NCBI GenBank assembly: GCA_028817775.1
Contig: JAPPOW010000152.1
Span: 1 to 19,776, forward strand
Source of the DNA: Candidatus Melainabacteria bacterium
Lineage (GTDB): Bacteria; Cyanobacteriota; Vampirovibrionia; LMEP-6097
Direction: 5' to 3'
Length of the DNA stretch: 19,776 nucleotides
A program made the translations under genes and the position numbers. Positions 1 to 7,155 of the stretch are shown here, in pieces (the stretch's first letter is position 1; each line of letters starts with the position of its first letter). Under the pieces are notes generated by a model. That model did not search any database. It had not been told where the DNA came from and saw nothing but the letters and a program-made list of their open reading frames with translations.

Positions 1-837
1 GAATTCTTGTCCCCTGGAGGCTAGGAAATATTCAGGTATTAAGTGTGTACTGGTGCCAGAATCTGAGTAGCTACCCACCATGTGTTTTGGATGTTTGATT
101 GAGTCAGGTGGTAGTAGTCCTTCCAGTTTAAATTCACCGCTATGCATCAGATGGATTTCAAGCATAGAGGCAAGAACATTAATTTCTTCTGGACTGAGCT
201 TCTCTCCATTTGCAATTTTCTCAAGGCCTTCGTGGATTAAGCCTACAAAGCCAAGATCCTTAAAATCAGCTTGATTACTGAAGCTAATCTCTCTAGCTTG
301 ATCATCTTGGATTAGGATTTCAAACTCAGTATCCTTGACTGTATCAAGTTTATAAGTTCTGCCAAACCTAATATAAATATTGTTTGGCAAATCTTGATTT
401 TCATCAGGATTTGATCGGAAGAGGCTAATTGAACCTGCGGGTTTGGTCTCATCATCAAGCTCGTTACGAGGACTATGTTCGGAGATTTCAAGATCATAGC
501 TAACACCATTAATTTTTAGAGCATTTTTGATCCTTTCTTCAAATGATCCCCCGTCACAGTTATAAAGCATGAGCTCAGCTTCTTTAAGTTCAGGGTTAAG
601 TGAAATTAATTCATCAATGTACGCATGAATTTGAGGAAGGATGGCATCAAAGACTCTTTGGAAAGCTTGAACCTCAGTTTCTAATTGTTGACTACACAAG
701 GCTCTTGCTTTTGGATTGGTAATTATTGCTTGCCCTTTTAAAGCTTTTAGTTCTGCTGACCGGCCTTCATCTATTGATTGATAGTTAGGAATCGCATCGA
801 TTTGGACTGATCTAGTTGTGGGAAGATTTAAGTGCAT
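1..837 (-). CDS. Unrecognised protein, C-terminus cut by window edge
   Basis: An open frame runs from an ATG at 837 without a stop to base 1, giving 279 codons; the 3' end lies outside the window. I do not recognise the family. The product starts MHLNLPTTRSVQIDAIPNYQ, is soluble-looking and acidic, has no signal peptide or membrane segment, and is rich in Asp, Glu, Asn and Leu. Codon use resembles the neighbours. The start is supported by a TACAAT box (minus strand, 845-850) ending 7 nt before the ATG, the spacing seen at most genes here. It is divergent from adk, and both promoters share the 61-bp gap. No function is assigned; the reading frame itself is secure because no other frame in the region stays open. 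Confidence 0.8.
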   Translation of the reverse strand, partial: MHLNLPTTRSVQIDAIPNYQSIDEGRSAELKALKGQAIITNPKARALCSQQLETEVQAFQRVFDAILPQIHAYIDELISLNPELKEAELMLYNCDGGSFEERIKNALKINGVSYDLEISEHSPRNELDDETKPAGSISLFRSNPDENQDLPNNIYIRFGRTYKLDTVKDTEFEILIQDDQAREISFSNQADFKDLGFVGLIHEGLEKIANGEKLSPEEINVLASMLEIHLMHSGEFKLEGLLPPDSIKHPKHMVGSYSDSGTSTHLIPEYFLASRGQEF

Positions 838-844
838 CAAGATA

Positions 845-850
845 ATTGTA
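845..850 (-). promoter_or_regulatory. -10 box of the 837 gene
   Basis: TACAAT on the minus strand, 7 nt before the ATG at 837. No TG motif and no convincing -35. The spacing implies that transcription starts at or very near the start codon. Confidence 0.5.
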
Positions 851-880
851 CTAACTTTGGTTCAGATTGTCAAGGAATAC

Positions 881-889
881 TGCTATAAT
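881..889 (+). promoter_or_regulatory. Extended -10 promoter of adk
   Basis: TGCTATAAT is a perfect extended -10 ending 9 nt before the adk ATG. The best -35 candidate is TTCAGA at 861-866 with a 17-nt spacer, a weak match. No Shine-Dalgarno sequence fits in the predicted 1-3 nt leader. Confidence 0.7.
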
Positions 890-898
890 TGCTGATTC

Positions 899-1543
899 AT
901 GACCAAAAAGATACTGTTTTTAGGACCAGCAGGCTCAGGCAAGGGCACTCAATCAGCAAAATTAGCTGAGAAATTTGGTATCGAGCACCTCAGTACTGGT
1001 GATTTGATTCGTGGTGAGATCAAATCTGGTTCTGAGCTTGGCAATAAAGTTAAGTCAATCGTTGAAGCTGGACAATTAGTTTCAGACGATATCGTTAATG
1101 AAATTGTCAAAGCCAAAGTGGCTAATTTAGATGCTTTCATTTTGGATGGATACCCGCGTACTAAAGGTCAGGCAGAGTTTTTCTCAACTGTAAGTGACTT
1201 AGATTTTATTTTTGATTTAGAGGTTGACTCTGAGGCTTTAATAGAGAGACTTACAGGCAGACGTATGTGCGGCAAGGAGAATGACAAAAACTGCAAGGGT
1301 ACTTTTCATACCAAGTTTAATCCTCCTCAAGCAGAAGGCAAGTGTGATCTTTGTGGCTCCCCGCTATATCAGCGTAAGGATGATACAGAAGAAGCAATTA
1401 ATAAACGCCTAGGTGGTTATGAAGCTGAAACTGGTGCTCCGCTTAATGAATTCTATGGTGCTAAAGTTAGTAAAGTTAATGCTAACCGCAAGCCTGATGA
1501 GGTTTTTGCTGATATTGAATCTAAATTACAGGTGAGCGTTTAG
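899..1543 (+). CDS. adk: Adenylate kinase, zinc-lid type
   Basis: Adenylate kinase (ATP + AMP to 2 ADP), cytoplasmic, 214 residues, the usual long-form length. The P-loop GPAGSGKGT is at residues 9-17, the AMP-binding region LSTGDLIRGE at 31-40, and DGYPRT at 83-88. The LID domain carries four cysteines (C124, C132, C149, C152), the pattern of the structural zinc site found in many bacterial Adks; the C124 to C132 spacing is longer than the usual CxxC. The end (YEAETGAPLNEFYGAK) matches the family. The start is set by the P-loop distance and by the extended -10 box 9 nt upstream. It stands alone on the plus strand rather than beside secY as in many bacteria. The stop is followed 3 nt later by a hairpin repeat. 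Confidence 0.97.
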   Translation: MTKKILFLGPAGSGKGTQSAKLAEKFGIEHLSTGDLIRGEIKSGSELGNKVKSIVEAGQLVSDDIVNEIVKAKVANLDAFILDGYPRTKGQAEFFSTVSDLDFIFDLEVDSEALIERLTGRRMCGKENDKNCKGTFHTKFNPPQAEGKCDLCGSPLYQRKDDTEEAINKRLGGYEAETGAPLNEFYGAKVSKVNANRKPDEVFADIESKLQVSV

Positions 1544-1546
1544 TAA

Positions 1547-1576
1547 GATCCTGACGCCCTTCGGGCTCAGGATGAC
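1547..1576. repeat. Palindromic repeat, family A copy 1
   Basis: A hairpin-forming repeat: arms TCCTGA and TCAGGA enclose a second stem GCCC-TTC-GGGC with one bulged C. It starts 3 nt after the adk stop and merges into the 24-bp tandem array. Related copies are at 10777-10825, 15927-15963, 17777-17808 and 18362-18391. It may form the 3' end of the adk mRNA; there is no U-tract, so it is not a classical terminator. Confidence 0.75.
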
Positions 1577-1672
1577 AGTGGGAAGTAGGCTCAGGATGAC
1601 AGTGGGAAGTAGGCTCAGGATGACAGTGGGAAGTAGGCTCAGGATGACAGTGGGAACTGGGCTCAGGATGAC
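1565..1672. repeat. 24-bp tandem repeat array (4.5 units)
   Basis: GCTCAGGATGAC begins at 1565, 1589, 1613, 1637 and 1661, exactly 24 bp apart. Between the copies lies AGTGGGAAGTAG three times, and AGTGGGAACTGG in the fourth unit. The array is the right arm of the family A repeat amplified in tandem. It fills the gap between the convergent adk and pilus-type genes and ends 1 bp from the stop of the minus-strand gene. Such arrays usually vary in copy number by slippage. Confidence 0.9.
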
Positions 1673-1673
1673 A

Positions 1674-3203
1674 CTACCACTTAAACTCATCTAGAGCGAG
1701 CTCGTTAACTGGTCCTTCTAGATTATCAAAATTACCTTCATCGTCAAAAATACCAAGCTCCATGGCTTTGCCCATATTTAAGACCTTGACCTGTTGATTA
1801 TGCTCAATAGTGATACGAGGTTCGATGAATGGATCTTCGGGCGCATCAATTTTAGTAATTTGCCAAGGACCAATGTAAGAACCAACAATCATTTCTTGTG
1901 TGTTCTCCTTGGTCTTGTCCATTGCTTTGGTTGCAAGTTTCAAGATTTTTTCCTTGGTAGTATCTTCAAGAATATCAAAGACCGCTTCTTGGTAATCAAC
2001 CAAGGCAATTGTATTCTCGGTTGAAGTGAGCACCCCAATCAAAGTTGCTCTGAAAGCCTTGCGGCGATAAGTATTTGGTTTCTGGTTCTTGATCATTTCA
2101 AGTTCGGCGGCTTTGACCATATCAGCTAAGACTGAATCAGGCAGCATGAACGGGTTTTGGCGACCAGCTTCATAGTACATATCTTTGATCAAGACGGTCT
2201 CACCACTAATGCTACTAAAGTTTTGGTTGCTAAGCTCCCAAATTGGGATTTGTTCTTTTTCTTGTAAGACAATCTTCTTACCCTTGCTACGGCGAGACTT
2301 GCGGTCACGACCACGCTTGGAACTGTAGTCACGTGAGAACATGGCTTGGAAACCATACCAACCTCCGATAAGAAGCAAGACTGAGACTAGAATTAGCACA
2401 TTGCGGTTAAGCCCAGGTTTTTCTTCTTCCTCTTCATTGAGATCAGCTTCACTCAGACCTTCTTCACTATAGTCATAGGTAGTGAAAGTTCTAAACGGCA
2501 AAGTCTCCTCTGTCTCATCGATGATATTAGCTACTGGATCTGAAGCTGGTGCTTCTGAGTAATCATTGTAGAGAGCATCGACACTTTCTTGTTCAAACTG
2601 ATCATCAATTGCTTCAGCAAGAGGTTCGGTGACAGACATCAAGCCCTCTTCTTCTTCAGTTGCTGCTGCAGGCTCAATACTTTCTTCAACTGGTTGTGGG
2701 CTGCTTTGAGCTTCTTGCTCTGCCATCAATTCATCAATGCTAATTGGACCTTCATCATCTTCTGCTTTAGGACTTGTGAGTTCGAGCTCAGGTTCTGGCT
2801 CTGTTTTTTCTATTGCTTCAAAATCTGGTAATAAATCTTCAACTGGGGCTGCTTCTGGTTCGGTTGGCACCAGGTCAGGTAATGGTGTCTCGGAGACAGG
2901 TTCTAAGTCAGGGATTGGTGGCTCAGGTTCAGAACTAGCCGACTCGTTAGCGAAGTCATCAGAAAATAAATCTTCAACATCAAATTCTTCAGGTTCAGCA
3001 GCTGCAGCTGACGGCTCTGATGCTGGAGCGTCAGGCTCCGGCTCAGGGCTATCCTGAGTAAAGGCTGAAAGCGGAATTTCACCATCTTCGTTTAACTGCT
3101 CCTCCAGTGGGACTGAGTCCTTAGGCGGCCAAGAACTAGCCTCCTCATCGGAGAAGTCAAAAAACGATGGTTTTTCTTCTGGGTTTTTGTCCTCTTCTGA
3201 CAT
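1674..3203 (-). CDS. Acidic single-pass membrane protein, PilP-like C-terminal domain
   Basis: A 509-residue protein encoded 5 bp downstream of the PilB/GspE ATPase. Residues 1-265 are low-complexity and very acidic (Glu, Asp, Pro, Ser, Ala), probably disordered. A hydrophobic helix lies at about 268-289, followed by a strongly basic stretch at 291-310, then a folded C-terminal region. That region contains YYEAGRQNPFMLP (343-355) and a following strand-rich part (about 370-400, ATLIGVLTSTENTIALV), reminiscent of PilP/GspC-type inner-membrane assembly proteins. Genomic context makes a role in the type IV pilus or type II secretion platform likely. The family assignment rests on short motifs and position, so it is tentative. 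Basic residues just after the membrane helix conflict with the topology expected for a periplasmic C-terminus. Confidence 0.6.
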   Translation of the reverse strand: MSEEDKNPEEKPSFFDFSDEEASSWPPKDSVPLEEQLNEDGEIPLSAFTQDSPEPEPDAPASEPSAAAAEPEEFDVEDLFSDDFANESASSEPEPPIPDLEPVSETPLPDLVPTEPEAAPVEDLLPDFEAIEKTEPEPELELTSPKAEDDEGPISIDELMAEQEAQSSPQPVEESIEPAAATEEEEGLMSVTEPLAEAIDDQFEQESVDALYNDYSEAPASDPVANIIDETEETLPFRTFTTYDYSEEGLSEADLNEEEEEKPGLNRNVLILVSVLLLIGGWYGFQAMFSRDYSSKRGRDRKSRRSKGKKIVLQEKEQIPIWELSNQNFSSISGETVLIKDMYYEAGRQNPFMLPDSVLADMVKAAELEMIKNQKPNTYRRKAFRATLIGVLTSTENTIALVDYQEAVFDILEDTTKEKILKLATKAMDKTKENTQEMIVGSYIGPWQITKIDAPEDPFIEPRITIEHNQQVKVLNMGKAMELGIFDDEGNFDNLEGPVNELALDEFKW

Positions 3204-3208
3204 TTAGG

Positions 3209-4801
3209 TTAACGAGTCGGAGGCACTACCCTCATTAACTCTTCAACTGTAGTTTTCTTTTCAAGCACCTTGTCCACAGCCGCGTTGTAAAGAGTAGGCA
3301 TTTTCATCTCAGTCATGGACCGGCTAAGTTCTTCCACGCCAGCACCTTGTGAGATGACATGCTTCATGTCCTCAGTAAGCGGCATCATTTCAAAGATACC
3401 TTCTCTACCTGAGTATCCTGTATTATTACAATTTTGACAACCCTTATTCCTTACTAATGTAACGGATTCACTGATGCCAAGTTGCTTATTCTCTTCTTCT
3501 GTAGATTGATACTCTTCATGACAGTGCGGGCAAATACGGCGCAATAGACGTTGAGCCAGAACACCGACCAGGGCACTTGAAACAAGATAAGGCGGCACGC
3601 CCATGTCAATCAAACGAGTCACAGTACTTGGAGCGTCATTGGTGTGCAAGGTACTTAGTACCAAGTGACCAGTGAGGGCAGCCTTGATTGCAATCTCAGC
3701 AGTTTCTTTATCACGAATCTCACCCAGCATGACAATGTCCGGGTCTTGACGGAGGATGCTTCTTAGACCTGCAGCAAAGGTTAGTCCGGCTTTGACATTA
3801 ACCTGAACTTGGTTAACGCGAGCCAACTGGAACTCAACCGGATCTTCAACCGTTACTACGTTCTTTGAGGTATCGATTAATTTAGCCAAGCTAGTATACA
3901 AAGTAGAAGTTTTACCAGAACCAGTTGGACCAGTAATCAAAACCATACCTTGTGACATTCCGAGCCATGATTCAAACTCAGGAATAATTGTTGTCGGCAT
4001 CCCTAGGTCAGTTAATTCTAAGAAAGAATTTTCGTGAGGTAGTAGACGAACTACACATTTCTCACCGTGCAAAGTTGGCAGAGTGGAAACACGCAGGTCT
4101 AACTTAGAACCATTGATGTTTTCAGTAACACGTCCGTCTTGTGGGATTCGTGATTCGGCAATATTGAGGTCTGCAATAATTTTGATACGAGCGAGCATGA
4201 TTTTACGGTAATCATTTTGCGGGTCACATTTATATTTGCAAATATCACGCAGCACACCATCGATACGAAATCGAGTGATCAAGACGTCTTCGTATGGCTC
4301 CCAGTGAATATCAGAAGCGCCGCTCTTGGCAGCTTCTAGTAAAATTCTTCTCACCTCATTACCAATTGAGTTCTCATCGTTGGCGTTAATTTGCACATTG
4401 GGAATTGCTTTGAGTGATTCGGCAAGGTTTGCACCAAGCTGTCCAGTTTCCTTACCACCGTTGTTAGCGCCACCATCAGCGTCTCGCTTTTGTACAAAGT
4501 CCCAACTGCGTTGATTGATTTTGATTAGTTTTAATTCTGAGTTTCCAGCAACTTCTTTGAGCTTTGCTGGTAGTTCAGCAGTTGCAGTTTCAGAGCATGC
4601 TACATAAAGTTGACCTTGCGAGAATAGTAAAGGAAGAGCTTGCTCTTTAGGCCAGCCAGCCTTCATCGAATTGATTAAGTTTTGATCTAAGTAATCAGGA
4701 TTAAGTTCACGCTGAGCGTTAACAAGTAGTTGTAATGCTTCCTTAAGTGAAGCTTGGTTACGTTGCAAAATTTGATAAGCTGAGAGTTCTTTGGTTGCCA
4801 T
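3209..4801 (-). CDS. pilB: Type IV pilus / type II secretion assembly ATPase (PilB/GspE family)
   Basis: Secretion ATPase of the PilB/GspE family, 530 residues. It powers assembly of pilins or pseudopilins from the cytoplasmic face. Walker A GPTGSGKT is at 291-298, the Asp-box region VTVEDPVEF at 317-324, Walker B region DIVMLGEIRD at 355-364, and the His-box STLHTND at 383-389. A tetracysteine zinc motif (C424, C427, C455, C458) separates it from PilT retraction ATPases, which lack it. The N-terminal 135 residues are only weakly like the usual MshEN/T2SSE_N region. The next gene downstream encodes a PilP-like membrane protein, supporting a pilus or secretion operon; no pilin, PilC or PilQ gene is in view, so PilB and GspE cannot be told apart. 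A TAGAAT box lies 6 nt before the start. Confidence 0.9.
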   Translation of the reverse strand: MATKELSAYQILQRNQASLKEALQLLVNAQRELNPDYLDQNLINSMKAGWPKEQALPLLFSQGQLYVACSETATAELPAKLKEVAGNSELKLIKINQRSWDFVQKRDADGGANNGGKETGQLGANLAESLKAIPNVQINANDENSIGNEVRRILLEAAKSGASDIHWEPYEDVLITRFRIDGVLRDICKYKCDPQNDYRKIMLARIKIIADLNIAESRIPQDGRVTENINGSKLDLRVSTLPTLHGEKCVVRLLPHENSFLELTDLGMPTTIIPEFESWLGMSQGMVLITGPTGSGKTSTLYTSLAKLIDTSKNVVTVEDPVEFQLARVNQVQVNVKAGLTFAAGLRSILRQDPDIVMLGEIRDKETAEIAIKAALTGHLVLSTLHTNDAPSTVTRLIDMGVPPYLVSSALVGVLAQRLLRRICPHCHEEYQSTEEENKQLGISESVTLVRNKGCQNCNNTGYSGREGIFEMMPLTEDMKHVISQGAGVEELSRSMTEMKMPTLYNAAVDKVLEKKTTVEELMRVVPPTR

Positions 4802-4807
4802 GAGGTT

Positions 4808-4813
4808 ATTCTA
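4808..4813 (-). promoter_or_regulatory. -10 box of pilB-type gene
   Basis: TAGAAT on the minus strand, 6 nt before the ATG at 4801 and inside the 25-bp gap after otsB. No TG extension or clear -35. It could give transcription independent of otsB. Confidence 0.45.
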
Positions 4814-4826
4814 TTGTGGCCGGTGA

Positions 4827-5648
4827 TTAAATCTCCAGATAGCTTGCTATTAGAGCGTGAAGATCACTGACCTTATTAATAAGATACCCAGCCTGGCTAG
4901 CTTTGATACGCTTTGATACCTGGGAAGATAATCCCCCGTAGTGATTTACAGCTTCAAAGGCGTAATTATCGGTTAAATCATCACCAAAGTAGGTTAGATA
5001 ATGCGCCGGGTGCTGCGACTGAAGATGATGGATTGCCATGCCTTTGTTAATATCTTTAGGCAAGAATTCAAAGAAGTCTCTACCTTCTTGGATACGAAAA
5101 ATTTCTTGGAAGCTGGTGGCTAGTTGATGTAGTTTGCTGAGTAGTGGCTCAGGATTAGGATGATTGATGTAATGAATAGTTAGTGAGATTTGTTTGGCTT
5201 CAAATTCAATATCACTCTCTTGTGCTAGTTCGGCTTGGATGCTTTGCAACTGATCTTGATACTGATTGTCTGTGATTTCTTCACCCATCTCAGCCCCATG
5301 AGTACCAAAGAGTTTTATTCTCGGGTCAAGTTGATCATCAATTAGGAGTTTGAGATTTTTGAGCTGGCGTCCAGTGATAATTGCCACAGGTTGTTTCATT
5401 ATTAGTTGATTGAGTAAGTTTGCAGTTTGAGCTGGTAACTTCCCTGGGCTAACTATATTTTCAGTGGCAAGGTCAACTAAGGTGCCGTCATAGTCAAAAC
5501 AAAATAGAATTTTGCTTTGGTCTTGGGTTAGTTCTTGGAATTTTTTTGTAGTAAGTTCTTGTATTTCGGTCCATGGTTTTGGTAGAAAGTCTTCGATAAC
5601 TTTGGCATTGATTTTTTGATCAGTGTAGTTAGTGTTCGAGTTCTCCAT
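4827..5648 (-). CDS. otsB: Trehalose-6-phosphate phosphatase (HAD superfamily)
   Basis: Trehalose-phosphatase, 273 residues, removes phosphate from trehalose 6-phosphate; trehalose is an osmoprotectant and reserve sugar. HAD motif I is FDYDGTLVDL (51-60; nucleophile D52, D54), motif II ITGR (91-94), FGTHGAEM (114-121) is typical of OtsB, then KDINKG (198-203) with the motif III lysine, and motif IV GDDLTD (222-227). Length is normal. No trehalose-phosphate synthase (OtsA) is next to it; many genomes have otsA adjacent or fused, so the substrate supply must be encoded elsewhere. It lies 25 bp upstream of the pilB-type gene on the same strand, so co-transcription is possible though functionally unrelated. 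It is divergent from mnmD. Confidence 0.92.
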   Translation of the reverse strand: MENSNTNYTDQKINAKVIEDFLPKPWTEIQELTTKKFQELTQDQSKILFCFDYDGTLVDLATENIVSPGKLPAQTANLLNQLIMKQPVAIITGRQLKNLKLLIDDQLDPRIKLFGTHGAEMGEEITDNQYQDQLQSIQAELAQESDIEFEAKQISLTIHYINHPNPEPLLSKLHQLATSFQEIFRIQEGRDFFEFLPKDINKGMAIHHLQSQHPAHYLTYFGDDLTDNYAFEAVNHYGGLSSQVSKRIKASQAGYLINKVSDLHALIASYLEI

Positions 5649-5660
5649 GAAGCTATCTCA

Positions 5661-5666
5661 ATTCTA
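5661..5666 (-). promoter_or_regulatory. Possible -10 box of otsB
   Basis: TAGAAT on the minus strand, 12 nt before the otsB ATG, with no TG motif or good -35. This is the longest spacing among the start-proximal boxes in the window, so the call is weak. Confidence 0.3.
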
Positions 5667-5714
5667 GCTTGTTTTTGATTTGGGTCTAGTGCTTATTACT
5701 AGTACCCAGGAACT

Positions 5715-5803
5715 GTCATTGCGACCGCGAGCCAAAGGCGTGGCGGGAAGCAATCCAGTTGATTTTTCTGGATTGCTTCGTCGTAAACTCCTCGCAATGA
5801 CCC
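5715..5803. repeat. Palindromic repeat, family B copy 1 (full length)
   Basis: An 89-bp inverted repeat in the gap between divergent otsB and mnmD. The outer arms are GTCATTGCGA and TCGCAATGAC; the inner arms are GAAGCAATCCAG and CTGGATTGCTTC around a short TTGATTTTT loop. Each half also has a variable GC-rich middle. A single half is found in the helicase gene at 10070-10105. It ends about 13 bp before the poor -35 of mnmD. Confidence 0.85.
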
Positions 5804-5836
5804 AAGGCTTTCCAATTGCTTGTATACCTCTTATCC

Positions 5837-5845
5837 TGTTAAAAT
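5837..5845 (+). promoter_or_regulatory. Extended -10 promoter of mnmD
   Basis: TGTTAAAAT, an extended -10, ends 8 nt before the ATG at 5854. A weak -35, TTGCTT at 5816-5821, has an 18-nt spacer. This decides the mnmD start over an upstream TTG at 5680 that would translate the family B repeat. Confidence 0.6.
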
Positions 5846-5853
5846 TAGGCGCT

Positions 5854-6495
5854 ATGAGTCTTGAACAAGAACTTACAGCCGATGGTTCTATTACTTATTT
5901 CAATTCTGATTTTGGTGAGAGTTATCACTCCAAGCATGGTGCTTATAGGGAAGCTTTGGAGAAGCATGTTCAAGCTTGTAAGATTCCAGAGCTTGTTGCT
6001 AAACAAAACGAGTTGAAGATTTTAGATTTTTGTTTTGGGCTTGGTTATAACTCGGCAGTTGCGATCGCTGAAGCTCTCAAAGTTAATCCAGAAATTAAAA
6101 TTGAAATTATTGCTTTGGAAAATGATAGAGAGATACTTGAGAAAATTACTCAGATTGATTCAGTAGATTTTTCAGGTTTGGTAGAGAAGCCTATTCTTGA
6201 AACTGAAAACTACCGGCTTGAGCTGCTGCTTGATGATGCCAGGCTGAGTATTGATAAACTTGATAATAATTACTTCGATGCCATATTTTTTGATCCCTTT
6301 AGTCCTAAGGTTTGTCCAGAACTTTGGCAGCCAGAATTGATTGCCGAAGTTGTTGCCAAGGCTAGACCTGGTGCTCATATTTCTACCTATAGTAATTCTA
6401 GGGTGGCTAAAGATGGTTTTTCTCAGGCTGGTTGTAAGCTGCATGAGGGACCAAAGTGTGGGCGCCGTAATGGTGGGGTGCTTGCTCTGAAGTGA
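5854..6495 (+). CDS. mnmD: MnmD-type tRNA U34 methyltransferase
   Basis: Stand-alone SAM-dependent methyltransferase (DUF752; equivalent to the methyltransferase half of MnmC), 213 residues. It makes the last methylation of 5-methylaminomethyl(-2-thio)uridine at the tRNA wobble base. Characteristic motifs: DGSITYFNSDFGESYHSKHG (10-29), the SAM-binding loop LDFCFGLGYNS (57-67), DAIFFDPFSPKVCPELW (142-158), STYSNSRVAKDGFSQAG (177-193) and GRRNGGVLA (203-211). The frame stays open upstream to a TTG at 5680, but that stretch is repeat sequence, and the family begins close to this ATG. The extended -10 box 8 nt upstream agrees. Its TGA stop is also the TG of the next gene's promoter. Confidence 0.9.
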   Translation: MSLEQELTADGSITYFNSDFGESYHSKHGAYREALEKHVQACKIPELVAKQNELKILDFCFGLGYNSAVAIAEALKVNPEIKIEIIALENDREILEKITQIDSVDFSGLVEKPILETENYRLELLLDDARLSIDKLDNNYFDAIFFDPFSPKVCPELWQPELIAEVVAKARPGAHISTYSNSRVAKDGFSQAGCKLHEGPKCGRRNGGVLALK

Positions 6496-6501
6496 TATAA
6501 T
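6493..6501 (+). promoter_or_regulatory. Extended -10 promoter of the 6509 gene, overlapping the mnmD stop
   Basis: TGATATAAT: the TGA is the mnmD stop codon and TATAAT follows directly, ending 7 nt before the ATG at 6509. The -35 region is G-rich with no match to TTGACA. Confidence 0.65.
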
Positions 6502-6508
6502 AAGTAGC

Positions 6509-7087
6509 ATGGATAGTTTAGGGCCAGTAATGATAAAAACCCTGCCTATGGTCATGGGTGCTAAGTCTGAAGTAGCAGAGCATTTCTCTGATTTATTACC
6601 CAAAGCTGAAAGAACAGCGATCTATATAGGTCCGGATCAAGTTCGTACGCCAGCTGCAAAGGACGTTCTTTGCCATCAGTCTGCGCTCAGGGGAGCGGAC
6701 CCCTGCCAAGAGAGTCCCTTCTTGATCACTGTTGCACAAGAGGACAGACCAAAACTATCTGCTGGTCTTGATAGTTTTTTAGCTTGGTTGGAAGCTAGGA
6801 TTACTGGTCTCGTGAGACCTGAACAAGCAGCCCAGTTGGACTTTATTAATATTGCAGACGAAGCTGCATGTGACTTTGTAGATACTTCAATTGCTGTTAA
6901 TGGGCGTTCAGTGCCTGTTCGAATTGGCTCGGAGCAGATTTGGCATGATGAATTGTTGAAGTTTGAGAGTGACCTAGAGCTTGAGAAGAGACCAAGCGGG
7001 CTTCGTAGTACTTCAAATCATCCAGCTTTGTTGATGTCAGAGTATCTACTACAAAAGGCACAGTTGGAAGAAACAATTCCTGCTTAA
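6509..7087 (+). CDS. Unrecognised 192-residue protein
   Basis: I do not recognise this family. The product is soluble, with no signal peptide or membrane helix. It starts with MDSLGPVMIKTLPMVMGAKS and has an early strand-like segment (RTAIYIGPDQV, about 35-45) and a helical acidic C-terminus. A local GC-rich stretch (about 6675-6715) encodes a Cys/Ala/Pro-containing loop and holds a perfect palindrome, CAGGGG-6 nt-CCCCTG, so part of it may be inserted sequence. It starts 13 bp after mnmD with its own extended -10 box, and a second unknown gene follows after 68 bp. Good start signal and intact length support a real gene. Confidence 0.7.
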   Translation: MDSLGPVMIKTLPMVMGAKSEVAEHFSDLLPKAERTAIYIGPDQVRTPAAKDVLCHQSALRGADPCQESPFLITVAQEDRPKLSAGLDSFLAWLEARITGLVRPEQAAQLDFINIADEAACDFVDTSIAVNGRSVPVRIGSEQIWHDELLKFESDLELEKRPSGLRSTSNHPALLMSEYLLQKAQLEETIPA

Positions 7088-7118
7088 CTTAGTTGGTATA
7101 TTAGTGGAAAACCCTTGG

Positions 7119-7148
7119 TTGACAGCAACGCATTATCTTATGTATAAT
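7119..7148 (+). promoter_or_regulatory. Sigma-70 promoter of the 7156 gene
   Basis: TTGACA (7119-7124), 18-nt spacer, TATAAT (7143-7148), ending 7 nt before the ATG. This is the only near-consensus -35 I see in the window, and it is one of the promoters lacking a correctly placed TGn motif. Confidence 0.8.
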
Positions 7149-7155
7149 ATGAGCA

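Noticed and set aside
1565..1672. Possible CRISPR array
   Set aside because: Units are directly tandem with near-identical 12-bp linkers, so there are no unique spacers, and no cas genes are nearby.
2737..3057. Plus-strand 106-codon Ser/Gly-rich frame
   Set aside because: Antisense shadow of the Glu/Pro/Ser-rich segment of the PilP-like gene; no start signal of its own.
5680..5853. In-frame upstream extension of mnmD from a TTG at 5680
   Set aside because: It translates the family B repeat, has no MnmD similarity, and the extended -10 at 5837-5845 lies downstream of it.
6172..6603. Minus-strand 143-codon frame opposite mnmD
   Set aside because: Antisense to a well-supported gene; low-complexity product with no promoter.
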